NCBI GenBank assembly: GCA_007695285.1
Contig: REEC01000192.1
Location: 1 to 64,000, forward strand
Direction of reading: 5' to 3'
Source: Spirochaetaceae bacterium
GTDB lineage: Bacteria > Spirochaetota > Spirochaetia > DSM-27196 > PXBQ01
Length of the DNA: 64,000 bases
This document shows positions 27,677 to 36,677 of the stretch, piece after piece. Each line of letters opens with the position of its first letter. Within the stretch, counting starts at the first letter, position 1. The position numbers and the translations under genes are program-made. Below the pieces are notes generated by a model, which ran no database searches, had not been told where the DNA came from, and saw nothing but the letters and a program-made list of their open reading frames with translations.

Positions 27677-28404
27677 CGAGCGAGCTGGGCGAGTATCTCG
27701 CCGCGTGCGTCGGTGATCGCCGAGATTACCTCGGTCTTGCTTTCGGGGGTGTCGCGCAACGAGAGAAATGCCACGCGGTACACAAGCCCATAACGAAGGT
27801 GAAGCAGATCCTTTATCGTCGAGAGGTTCTTTCCACCGTCGATCGCGACCGTAAGGACAGGCATTTGCGCGCGCTCGAGGATCACGCGTGCGGCGCCGGT
27901 GTGGAAGGCGCCGAGTTCACCGTCGCGAGACCGAGTTCCTTCCGGAAAGATCACGGGGCACGCGATTCGTGCGGTGCCGGTCGCAAAGGCTTTCAGTTCG
28001 TTCATTGTTTGCGAGAAGTTTGTTTTCCGGTTGATCAGCGCGTGTTTCTGAATCCTCAACATCTGCGAAACGAGCGGAACCCCACGGCCAAGCTCGCGCT
28101 TCGCGACAAATCGTAGTTGACGCGTCGGCACGGTCGCGACCAGCGCCGGAATGTCAATGAGGCTTTGATGGTTCGATAGAACTACAAAACGTTCGGGCAG
28201 CGGTTTACTCGTCTTATTCTCGAGTATCAATCGAAGTCCGCCGAAAAACCGCGCGCAGTCGAAAAGGCGCTTTGCTATGCGCGCGCGGTTCTTGTCGACG
28301 TACGCGCGAGCGACCGAGTACCCAAAGACCCGCCGTATCCGAATCTGGACGTCAAAATAGAGAAGCACTGAGATAAAAAAAAACAAAAAAAAACTCGCAG
28401 CCAT
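27649..28404 (-). CDS. 1-acyl-sn-glycerol-3-phosphate acyltransferase (PlsC-like)
   Basis: NHQSLIDIPAL (HxxxxD), VIFPEGTRSRDG, N-terminal TM; GAGGTG upstream of ATG 28404. Confidence 0.87.
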   Translation of the reverse strand: MAASFFLFFFISVLLYFDVQIRIRRVFGYSVARAYVDKNRARIAKRLFDCARFFGGLRLILENKTSKPLPERFVVLSNHQSLIDIPALVATVPTRQLRFVAKRELGRGVPLVSQMLRIQKHALINRKTNFSQTMNELKAFATGTARIACPVIFPEGTRSRDGELGAFHTGAARVILERAQMPVLTVAIDGGKNLSTIKDLLHLRYGLVYRVAFLSLRDTPESKTEVISAITDARGEILAQLARWRGTTDAC

Positions 28405-28536
28405 GAAACACCTCACGGTACTGTATCGGGATTGCTTCAAATGAGCAATTATCCAATGGAAACCGAGTAGCGATTCTTAAGGTACAGAGCCACCGATAGA
28501 ATCGCTGGGAACCGAGTTTGTGACGTGATTTGTGCG

Positions 28537-28565
28537 TTGACACTCGGTGCGGGATTTGATACTGT
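28537..28565 (+). promoter_or_regulatory. Putative rpsT promoter
   Basis: TTGACA - 17 nt - TACTGT. Confidence 0.4.
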
Positions 28566-28609
28566 CATAGCTCATTACGTAACTTGAAAATACGTGGAGG
28601 AAGGACTAC

Positions 28610-28882
28610 TTGGTCAAGAAGGATTCAGCCGCAAAACGGCATAGACAAAGTGAAGTGAGTCGTGTGCGTAATCGAAGCGTACGGAGTCATGTTCGGTCAA
28701 GCGTGAAGGGCCTGCTCAAGGCTGTTCAGGACCAGGATGCGGCGCTTGCGAAAGCGAGGTTCGCGGAGGTCACAAAACTCATCGACACGGCCGCCGGAAA
28801 AGGTATTTATCATCCGAATACCGCCGCGCGCACAAAGGCGCGTCTGAGCAAAAAGGTAGCGTCGGTTCTATCCGCCTCCTGA
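28610..28882 (+). CDS. rpsT: 30S ribosomal protein S20
   Basis: 90 aa; SAAKRHRQSEVSRVRNRSVRSHVRSSVK...GIYHPNTAARTKARLSKKV; TTG start with GGAGGA upstream. Confidence 0.95.
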   Translation: MVKKDSAAKRHRQSEVSRVRNRSVRSHVRSSVKGLLKAVQDQDAALAKARFAEVTKLIDTAAGKGIYHPNTAARTKARLSKKVASVLSAS

Positions 28883-28946
28883 AACGAGGCAGGTAATCTC
28901 GCCGAAACATGTTTTTCGCATTCACCGGATAGAAAGGGGATGGTCC

Positions 28947-29276
28947 GTGGCGTCGAGTAAGTTGACGAAGGCCGAAATCGTGGAGGAAATCGCGGAGTCC
29001 ACGGGCCTAAGCAAAAAAGACATCCACACGGTTGTTGATCTTTTTTTCTCACAGGTGAAGAACGCCCTGCTCGACGACAAGGTTATCGAGTTTCGGGGAT
29101 TCGGCACGTTCGAGATTCGGACACGGAAGGGGCGCGAACGCGCGCGGAATCCAAAGACCGGTGAGACGGTTTCGGTACAGGATCACGGCGTGGTGGTTTT
29201 TCGGCCGGGCAAGGAGTTGAAAGAAGCATCGTGGGAACTGAGAGCGGGGCAGGGTGAGTCGAAAAAAAATACGTAA
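28947..29276 (+). CDS. HU/IHF-family DNA-binding protein
   Basis: LTKAEIVEEIAESTGLSKKDIHTVVDLFFSQVKNALLDDKVIEFRGFGTFEIRTRKGRERARNPKTGE; GTG start. Confidence 0.93.
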   Translation: MASSKLTKAEIVEEIAESTGLSKKDIHTVVDLFFSQVKNALLDDKVIEFRGFGTFEIRTRKGRERARNPKTGETVSVQDHGVVVFRPGKELKEASWELRAGQGESKKNT

Positions 29277-30969
29277 AAGTTCGCGAGGGACCGTTCGTTC
29301 GACCGCTTCACGGAGAGGTGGGCACGCGAAGACAGCGGTTCCCGACGAGTTCGAGCAGATCGGGAACGGTTCGGACCGCACCGGCGGAAAAAAGGTTGGA
29401 ACAGACATTCTCCTCATCGTCGCGGGTGCGATCTTGTTTTCCCTCGCGTTCCCGAATGTTCTGACAAAGTGGGGTATGTTCCCCGTTGCGTTCATTTCGC
29501 TCGTGCCTGTCTTTGTCGTCGTTCGCCGGGCAACGTGGATCGAAGCTCCTTTGTACGGCCTTCTCTACGGCTTCCTGACGTACACGATTTTTAACTACTG
29601 GCTGATGGTCTTCCACCCGCTTTCGATCTTCATCGTTCCCGTCATTTACGCATCATATTTTTTCGTCGTGTTTCCGATTCTCAAGGTGGTCGACACGGCG
29701 TTTCCACGGTACGGATATCTCGCGCAGCTCGTCGTGTGGATGGCGTACGAGTATCTTCGGATACAGGGCTTCCTTGGGTACGCGTACGGGATCATCGGTT
29801 ACTCGCAGTACCTTTTCTCTCCGTTCATCAGGATCTCGGCGATCACCGGCGTGTGGGGTGTCTCGTTCCTCGTTGCGTTCCCTTCGGCGTACTTGGCGGC
29901 CGCGCTGGCGGACGGAATCTCGAGTGTCCGTGGATTCGTGCGGCGGCACAGAATCGATGCGGTGGCGTACGCGGTCGTGTTCTTAGCCGTGCTCGTGTAC
30001 GGTCTTGCGACATCGCGCGATTATTCGGAGGCGCCTACGGTTCGTGCCGCGTTGATCCAACAGGATATCGATCCGCACGTCGGCGGCCTGAGCGCGTATC
30101 GGGGTTCACTCGACGCGTTGGTCCGACAGAGCACCGCCGCGCTCGAGAGCGATCCTGAGATTGAGATCGTGATCTGGTCGGAGACTTCGTTTGTCCCGGC
30201 GATCGAGTACCATACCCGATACCGCGAGAGTCCCGAAATGTGGGCTTTGGTACGCGAACTTCTTGAGTTCCTCGACGGCCAGACGGTGCCGTACGTGATC
30301 GGAAACGGCGACGGTCAGCGCCGAAGAAATGCAGCCGGGGAGCTGGTGCGGGTCGATTACAACGCGGCGCTTGTGTACGACCGGGGGGAGTTCATCGACA
30401 CGTATCGCAAAGTCCACCTCGTTCCGTTCACCGAACATTTTCCGTACGAGAGGACTTTTCCATGGCTGCATCGCCTGCTCGTCGAGAACGATACGACATT
30501 CTGGGAACACGGCGATGAGTTCACGGTGTTTGAGGCGGCAGGGATGAAATTCTCGACGCCGATTTGCTTTGAGGACACTTTCGGGTATCTGTCGCGCGAG
30601 TTCATTCGCGCCGGAGCGGAGGTGATCGTGAACCTCACGAACGATTCGTGGTCAAAGTCTGTCCCCGCGGCGATGCAGCACATGGCCATGGCCGTGTTTC
30701 GCGCGACCGAGAACCGTCGATCGGTCGTTCGGAGCACGAACGGGGGCATGACCGTTTTCATCGACCCGAACGGTAGGATCACCGACATGTTGCCTGCGTT
30801 TGTCGAGGGATACCTGATCGGGGACATCTCTGTTTATACCGACGAAACCACGGTGTACACGCGATACGGCGACTGGCTCGCGTGGCTTTTCCTGTTCGGA
30901 GCAATCGGCTTGACGGTGGGGGCGGTGGTGCTCGTGATAGTGCGCCGGACACACGCCACGCTACCGTGA
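29254..30969 (+). CDS. lnt: Apolipoprotein N-acyltransferase (copy 1)
   Basis: Multi-TM N-terminus plus CN-hydrolase domain with IVIWSETSF (E), YRKVHLVPFTEHFPY (K), TPICFEDTF (C); 23-nt overlap with the HU gene. Confidence 0.92.
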   Translation: MSRKKIRKSSRGTVRSTASRRGGHAKTAVPDEFEQIGNGSDRTGGKKVGTDILLIVAGAILFSLAFPNVLTKWGMFPVAFISLVPVFVVVRRATWIEAPLYGLLYGFLTYTIFNYWLMVFHPLSIFIVPVIYASYFFVVFPILKVVDTAFPRYGYLAQLVVWMAYEYLRIQGFLGYAYGIIGYSQYLFSPFIRISAITGVWGVSFLVAFPSAYLAAALADGISSVRGFVRRHRIDAVAYAVVFLAVLVYGLATSRDYSEAPTVRAALIQQDIDPHVGGLSAYRGSLDALVRQSTAALESDPEIEIVIWSETSFVPAIEYHTRYRESPEMWALVRELLEFLDGQTVPYVIGNGDGQRRRNAAGELVRVDYNAALVYDRGEFIDTYRKVHLVPFTEHFPYERTFPWLHRLLVENDTTFWEHGDEFTVFEAAGMKFSTPICFEDTFGYLSREFIRAGAEVIVNLTNDSWSKSVPAAMQHMAMAVFRATENRRSVVRSTNGGMTVFIDPNGRITDMLPAFVEGYLIGDISVYTDETTVYTRYGDWLAWLFLFGAIGLTVGAVVLVIVRRTHATLP

Positions 30970-30989
30970 TTTTCGGGCGTTCATTTCGA

Positions 30990-31018
30990 TTGACAGAACA
31001 CGAGTGTTGTAGGACAAT
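30990..31018 (+). promoter_or_regulatory. Putative promoter of REC / cyclase-tail / bactofilin operon
   Basis: TTGACA - 17 nt - GACAAT. Confidence 0.45.
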
Positions 31019-31038
31019 GACGCGTGAAGGGGCGTTCG

Positions 31039-31785
31039 ATGACACAAAAAAGTACTATTCTCATCGTCGATGATGAACAGATTAACCTCGACTTCTTTGA
31101 TGTCATGCTTTCTCGGCTTGGATTTAACGTCGCGACGGCTGTTGACGGCGAAGACGCGCTCGAAAAAGTAGTTGAGGTCAATCCTGACCTCATTATCCTC
31201 GACAACGTAATGCCCCGGCTTTCCGGATGGGAAGTCACCAAGACGCTGAAGCGTGATGAGAATTTCGCCGAACACGCGGATACACCGATAATCATGTTTT
31301 CCGCTATGGACGACGTCAAGGACAAGATCGAGGGTTTCGAGCTCGGAATCGAAGACTACATTACGAAACCGTACAACTTTTCCGAAGTCCTCGCCAGAAT
31401 CAAGGCCGTTCTTCGGAACCGCGATCTTTCAACTCAAGTAATCCAACGCGAACGAAGAATCGCGTTGATCGAGTCGCTAAACAAATCGCTCGTGTACTTC
31501 ACCGAGCACTTGCGAGCTCCCGTTCTCGATCTGTTGGAGAAGGCCGATGCGCTCGACGCAAACAACGCCGAAAGGGTCGGTGAGTTGGTCGATGCGGTAC
31601 GCGGTGAGGCCAAGACGATTCTCGCAACGCTCGACGGACTCAAAGACGAAATCGCGGAGCTTCAATCGAAAGGTGATGAGATGAAAGCTCGCGAGGTGAC
31701 GCTCGAGATGCTTGACGAGAAGTACCAGAAACACTTCCGAGACTATAAGGAGCGCCAAAAGGATCTCGACGAGGTGAAGAAGTGA
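31039..31785 (+). CDS. Response regulator (REC) with C-terminal coiled coil and no DNA-binding domain
   Basis: ILIVDDEQ, LIILDNVMP, YITKPYN; last ~110 aa helical/coiled coil. Confidence 0.88.
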   Translation: MTQKSTILIVDDEQINLDFFDVMLSRLGFNVATAVDGEDALEKVVEVNPDLIILDNVMPRLSGWEVTKTLKRDENFAEHADTPIIMFSAMDDVKDKIEGFELGIEDYITKPYNFSEVLARIKAVLRNRDLSTQVIQRERRIALIESLNKSLVYFTEHLRAPVLDLLEKADALDANNAERVGELVDAVRGEAKTILATLDGLKDEIAELQSKGDEMKAREVTLEMLDEKYQKHFRDYKERQKDLDEVKK

Positions 31786-32003
31786 TTACCGAAGAAAAAC
31801 GCAAAGTGCTTGATCACTTTGCGCAGGGACGGCGGCTTTACAAGCTTATGGAGTTTGAGCAAGCACGTAATCACTTTGCCGCGGCGTTGAAAATCGACCC
31901 GAACGACGGCCCATCAAAGGTTTACTTCGCACGGTGCAAACATTACATGGAAAGCCCGCCCCCGGAGGATTGGGACGGCGTTTTTATAATGACATCAAAA
32001 TGA
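31782..32003 (+). CDS. TPR microprotein resembling the C-terminal tail of bacterial adenylate/guanylate cyclases
   Basis: 73 aa: FEQARNHFAAALKIDPNDGPSKVYFARCKHYMESPPPEDWDGVFIMTSK; GTGA overlap upstream, ATGA overlap downstream. Confidence 0.75.
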   Translation: MITEEKRKVLDHFAQGRRLYKLMEFEQARNHFAAALKIDPNDGPSKVYFARCKHYMESPPPEDWDGVFIMTSK

Positions 32004-32404
32004 AGAACGAGCACACCACGACTCCAAAAACCGCGACGCGGCTCGGTCGTGAGACGGCGCTCAAAGGGCGCTTGCGGTTTACCGACTCGGTCTCGATTCG
32101 AGGCCGCTTTGAAGGCGAGATCGACGCCGATGGATTTCTGTTTGTCGAAGACGGCGCGGACGTCCGCGCAAATATACGGGTTCACTCGATCGTGATCGGC
32201 GGGATCGTGCACGGGAACATCGTGGCCGAAGGGCGCGTTGAGATGCTCCCGGGCGGACGCGTCTTCGGAAATGTGAAAGCCGCGAAAATCAGAATTGCCG
32301 ATGGAGTTGTTTTCGAAGGCAAGTGCGAAATGGTAAAAAACGCGTCGAACGTGGATATTTTTTCCCAATCGCTGGAAGAGTTGAAGACGGCTGCCGCGAG
32401 ATAA
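32000..32404 (+). CDS. Bactofilin (second copy)
   Basis: ETALKGRLRFTDSVSIRGRFEGEIDADGFLFVEDGADVRANIRVHSIVIGGIVHGNIVAEGRVEMLPGGRVFGNVKAAKIRIADGVVFEGKCEM. Confidence 0.88.
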   Translation: MKNEHTTTPKTATRLGRETALKGRLRFTDSVSIRGRFEGEIDADGFLFVEDGADVRANIRVHSIVIGGIVHGNIVAEGRVEMLPGGRVFGNVKAAKIRIADGVVFEGKCEMVKNASNVDIFSQSLEELKTAAAR

Positions 32405-32467
32405 AGAGGCGTCGCTCGGACTGTTGAGCGCCGAGTTAAGCGTGTTATCGTGAACCGATTTCGCGGG

Positions 32468-32497
32468 TTGACATATTTCAAAGGCACGGTCTATACT
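32468..32497 (+). promoter_or_regulatory. Putative rho promoter with about 160-nt leader
   Basis: TTGACA - 18 nt - TATACT. Confidence 0.5.
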
Positions 32498-32667
32498 TTG
32501 AAGGACTAGTGCGATCCCAGACTGTCCTGTTTTCGGCCGCGAACCGCAATGTGATGACGGCCGTTTGTGTGCGCCGGGTTTTTCCGGAATTCGTCAGTAT
32601 TTCATGAATCCGAATCAATATACAGGATTATCAAACAACACCACCGACCTATCATATGGAGAGCTTG

Positions 32668-34536
32668 ATGGCGATCATCCGCAAGAAAAATACGTCTACG
32701 AAAGAACCATCTCAAAAGCAGCCCGACGCGCAAACTGAACTGGAGTTGCAGGAAAAGCCAATGAGTGAATCACACGAAGGAGGCTCGTCGGACGAGCTTC
32801 AGCACAAGACCGACCACCGCGGCGACGGTGAGAACGGACAAGACGGTGAGAACGCACCAAGCGGGACCACCGAACGCGACAGCGAGAAAGACCGCGGAGT
32901 GGACACCGGGCAGAACGGTGAGAACGACCGTTCTACCGAGACGCGAAAGCCGTCGCGTCGAAAAAAGGTCCGCGTCTCGGTGAATAAAGACTCCGGTAGT
33001 CGCGAATCCGGCAACAGAGATACGCGTTCCCGCGATCGCGGTGGAAACGGTGAGCGAGCCCGGCGCGACGGCGGTCCACAGAGCCGTGATGCAAATGCGC
33101 AGAGCGCGGCGACGGCCGATGACTTCTCGGATGAGCTCACTCGCGCGTCTGAGGAAACCCCGATTGCCGAGCTCGGTGGAGACGACGACTTTTTCGCGCG
33201 CGATACGACGTATCCCGGGAAGTTTCTGAGAAAGACCGTCGGTGAGCACATGCGGGACGACAAGAGTCTCAGTATCAACGATCTCACGAACTTGAACATG
33301 AAGGACCTGCGGCGTTTTGCTGCACGGCTCGGGATTACGCAGGAGAATCTGCTCGCGCTGAAGAAACAGGAAGTCATTTTCGCTATTCTGAAGGCGCATA
33401 CCGAACGGAACGGGACGATTTACGCGTACGGTTCGCTCGAAATACTGCCCGACGGGTACGGGTTTCTCCGGTCGCCGCAGAACAGTTACCTTCCCGGGCC
33501 CGATGACATCTATATTTCGCCGTCGCAGATCCGGCTTTTCAACTTGAAGACCGGTGACACGGTTTTCGGCCAAATTCGACCGCCGAAGGAAGGCGAGCGG
33601 TTCTTTGCTATGCTGCGCGTCGAGACCGTCAACTTCGACACCCCAACCGTCGCTCAGACGCGGATTCCGTTTGACAACTTGACACCGCTCTACCCGGACG
33701 CGCGGTTGAATATGGAGACGCAGAGCGGCGACGTCTCGACCCGAATGATCAATTTGTTCTGTCCTATCGGGAAAGGGCAACGCGGGCTCATCGTTTCGCC
33801 TCCCCGGACCGGAAAAACGGTTTTGTTGCAAAAGGTCGCGAACGCGATCACCGAGAATCACCCGGAAGTGTATCTGATCGTGCTTTTGATCGACGAACGG
33901 CCGGAGGAAGTCACCGACATGCAACGCAACGTCGAGGCCGAGGTCGTCTCATCGACCTTCGATGAGCAGGCGACGCGGCACGTGCAGGTTGCCGAGATGG
34001 TACTCGAGAAGTCTCGGCGGCTCGTCGAGCACAAAAAAGACGTCGTGATTTTGCTCGACTCGATTACGCGTCTCGCGCGCGCGTACAATCAGACCGTTCC
34101 GACATCAGGCAAGATTTTGTCGGGTGGTGTCGACTCGAACGCGCTTCATAAACCGAAACGTTTTTTCGGCGCAGCTCGAAACATCGAGGATGGAGGAAGC
34201 TTGACGATCGTCGCGACCGCGCTCGTCGAGACCGGCAGCCGTATGGACGAAGTTATTTTTGAGGAGTTCAAAGGCACCGGCAACATGGAGATCAACCTGG
34301 ACCGGCGCATCTCCGACCGCCGGCTGTTTCCGTCGATTAACATCAAGAAATCGGGAACACGGCGTGAGGATCTTCTGCTGACCGAGGAGGAGCTTCAAAA
34401 GATGTGGGTGCTGCGGAAGGTCATAAACCCGATGGACGACGTCGAGGTTATCGAACTTCTGATTGACAGAATGCGGAAAAGCAAGAATAATGACGCTTTC
34501 TTGCGGTCGATGAACACATCGGCGAGCATGGACTGA
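32668..34536 (+). CDS. rho: Transcription termination factor Rho with long disordered N-terminal extension
   Basis: Rho RNA-binding domain ([30 protein letters not shown]), [31 protein letters not shown]-like [15 protein letters not shown]. Confidence 0.96.
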   Translation: MAIIRKKNTSTKEPSQKQPDAQTELELQEKPMSESHEGGSSDELQHKTDHRGDGENGQDGENAPSGTTERDSEKDRGVDTGQNGENDRSTETRKPSRRKKVRVSVNKDSGSRESGNRDTRSRDRGGNGERARRDGGPQSRDANAQSAATADDFSDELTRASEETPIAELGGDDDFFARDTTYPGKFLRKTVGEHMRDDKSLSINDLTNLNMKDLRRFAARLGITQENLLALKKQEVIFAILKAHTERNGTIYAYGSLEILPDGYGFLRSPQNSYLPGPDDIYISPSQIRLFNLKTGDTVFGQIRPPKEGERFFAMLRVETVNFDTPTVAQTRIPFDNLTPLYPDARLNMETQSGDVSTRMINLFCPIGKGQRGLIVSPPRTGKTVLLQKVANAITENHPEVYLIVLLIDERPEEVTDMQRNVEAEVVSSTFDEQATRHVQVAEMVLEKSRRLVEHKKDVVILLDSITRLARAYNQTVPTSGKILSGGVDSNALHKPKRFFGAARNIEDGGSLTIVATALVETGSRMDEVIFEEFKGTGNMEINLDRRISDRRLFPSINIKKSGTRREDLLLTEEELQKMWVLRKVINPMDDVEVIELLIDRMRKSKNNDAFLRSMNTSASMD

Positions 34537-34603
34537 TCTTGAAAATCAACAACGCAATGAGACGCTCAGGCGTCCGTACGCGGTTCCGGAGGACAGAGGA
34601 CTA

Positions 34604-34852
34604 ATGAAAAAAGAAATACACCCGAATTATCGTATGGTCGTTTTTCGTGACACCGCTTCAGGTGTCATGTTTTTGACGCGCTCAACGATTGCGACGAAAG
34701 AGAAAGTCACGTACGAAGACGGCAACGAGTATCCCGTTTATGATCTTGAAATCTCGAGTTCGACGCATCCGTTTTTCACGGGCAAACAAAAGCTTGTCGA
34801 CACCGCGGGCCGGGTCGAACGCTTCAACAAAAAGTACAATATCAAAAACTGA
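34604..34852 (+). CDS. rpmE2: 50S ribosomal protein L31 type B
   Basis: 82 aa [31 protein letters not shown]...[28 protein letters not shown]; no CxxC. Confidence 0.94.
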   Translation: MKKEIHPNYRMVVFRDTASGVMFLTRSTIATKEKVTYEDGNEYPVYDLEISSSTHPFFTGKQKLVDTAGRVERFNKKYNIKN

Positions 34853-34856
34853 TAGA

Positions 34857-36494
34857 TCAATCTCCGGCGGCGTCGTCGGCTCGGTCGAGCCGGTGGTGCC
34901 GGTCTCTCGTGTGGACCCGCGCGACCAAAAAAACCGTTACAAGAATAAGAAACAAAATCGGGACTATGTCGCCGGTCGCCGAGTAAACGGTACGGTGCGA
35001 CGGTGCGTGGACCGGAACCGTTACGTGTAGATACGCGGCGGTAAACATCGGCAACGAGTCGATGGTTCGCCCGTGTGCGTCAAGAACGACGGTGAACCCG
35101 GAGTTTGTCGAACGCACCAGGGTGCGACGTGTCTCGACCGTGCGGAACAGCGCCGCGACGAAGTGTTGATACTGCGCCGAATCGGTGCGCGACCACGAGT
35201 TGTTCGTCAGATTCACGTGCAGATCAGCGCCCGCGTGGTCGAACCGGCGGACGACGTTTGCAAACGCGTCCTCGAAACAGATCGGCGCGGAAAAACTGTA
35301 CTCGTGCCCATCAGCAGAAAAACCGAACAACCGCGATTCGTTGCCCGGCGTCCAGACGCCGAAAATTCCGACGACCGACCGAAAGAACTCACGGACAAAA
35401 CTGAACTCCCAGAACGGGATTTCCTCGGCAAACGGGACGAGCTGTTGTTTACCGTACCACTCGGAGACCGATCCGTCCGGTTTGATCATGATAACCGCGT
35501 TCATGTAGTCGTGGGCGTCCGGCGTGACGCGCCACGGGGCGCCGGTTACGAGCGGTGTCTCGATCTCGCGAAGGAATTGTGTGAACGGATCACGTGCGGG
35601 GAAGCGGCCGAAAAATTCCTGATTCTCGGGATACGGGCGGCGCAGCGACGTTTCACTCCAAACCACGATGTCCGGCCGACCGTGCTCGATGATCGCTTCT
35701 CGTGTAAGGCTCTGGAGTACCAACAGCGATGACTCTTCGTTTCCTGTTTCCCACGAGTCGGTGTTCGGTTGAATCAGAACTGCCGTGAACTCGCCGACGA
35801 TCGGCACCTCCTGGCGAAGCCTAACCATGCCGAACCCCGCGAACGTCACGACGAGCGCAAGAGCCGAAACGATGTACCCGAGCGCGCGTCGTCGTTCTTT
35901 GGGATCCGGGAAGCCGGTGCCCGGAGCGGATATGAACTCGAGAATCGATGCGTTCAGGAATACAACGACAAAGGAAAGTCCCCAAACGCCGAACAGCTCA
36001 CCGGATTGGATCAGAGACTGCACGCTCGATACCGTGTACGCTGCCAAACCCCACGGATACGCGAGGAAACCGCGCGACTTCAGGAGTTCGTACGCCACCC
36101 ACGCCGCCGCGATCAAAACGGGCCGATACGGAAGAACACGATCGCGCGACGACAAAACCGTCGTCAAAGACGCCTTCGGCGACGATATGACCCAGAGGAA
36201 CGGGAAAAAAAGCGCGTTGTACGCAGCGTACCCGACCGTGACTCCCCCGATAGTCCAGACTGAGAACTCTCCAAAGAACATCAGCCAGTAGTTCGAGAGG
36301 AGAGTCGAGACGACGCCGAACACGACACCGACGGTTGCCGCGTGGCGAATCGAGCGAACACGCACAACCGCCAAAAAAACGGGAACCACAGCAATCGGGC
36401 CAATAAGCGGCGATCCAAACGGGAGAAGTTCATTGGGCAAAGAGACCGAGTACAAGAAACCCGAAAAAGCGGCGAGAAGAAGAGAAGTCGACAT
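34857..36494 (-). CDS. lnt: Apolipoprotein N-acyltransferase (copy 2)
   Basis: TM segments, IVVWSETSL (E), EWYGKQQLVPFAEEIPF (K), APICFEDAF (C), NLTNNSWS. Start taken at ATG 36494 (MSTSLLLAAFSG). Confidence 0.9.
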   Translation of the reverse strand: MSTSLLLAAFSGFLYSVSLPNELLPFGSPLIGPIAVVPVFLAVVRVRSIRHAATVGVVFGVVSTLLSNYWLMFFGEFSVWTIGGVTVGYAAYNALFFPFLWVISSPKASLTTVLSSRDRVLPYRPVLIAAAWVAYELLKSRGFLAYPWGLAAYTVSSVQSLIQSGELFGVWGLSFVVVFLNASILEFISAPGTGFPDPKERRRALGYIVSALALVVTFAGFGMVRLRQEVPIVGEFTAVLIQPNTDSWETGNEESSLLVLQSLTREAIIEHGRPDIVVWSETSLRRPYPENQEFFGRFPARDPFTQFLREIETPLVTGAPWRVTPDAHDYMNAVIMIKPDGSVSEWYGKQQLVPFAEEIPFWEFSFVREFFRSVVGIFGVWTPGNESRLFGFSADGHEYSFSAPICFEDAFANVVRRFDHAGADLHVNLTNNSWSRTDSAQYQHFVAALFRTVETRRTLVRSTNSGFTVVLDAHGRTIDSLPMFTAAYLHVTVPVHAPSHRTVYSATGDIVPILFLILVTVFLVARVHTRDRHHRLDRADDAAGD

Positions 36495-36602
36495 ACCGTG
36501 CAAATGATACACAAAGCGTCGGGTGATGTCACTAACGGAGCCGTCAAAAAGACCCGAGGGGGCGATTTTGCTACAGTTCGGATCAAAGTAAAAAAAAAAG
36601 AC

Positions 36603-36631
36603 TTGAAATTTTTCCATTATATGAGTTAATA
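36603..36631 (+). promoter_or_regulatory. Putative promoter of GHMP kinase-like gene
   Basis: TTGAAA - 17 nt - TTAATA in AT-rich divergent region. Confidence 0.35.
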
Positions 36632-36677
36632 TAGGGCCTTCGGAAAATTTCCACCAGGAACGGGAGGCCATAATCTC

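Noticed and set aside
32770-33924. 384-aa reverse ORF opposite rho
   Set aside because: Shadow of rho; translation has no recognisable domain.
36580-36605. Poly-A run (aaaaaaaaaag) near 36590 as a possible phase-variable tract
   Set aside because: Lies in the divergent promoter region, not in a coding frame; more simply an AT-rich promoter (UP) element.
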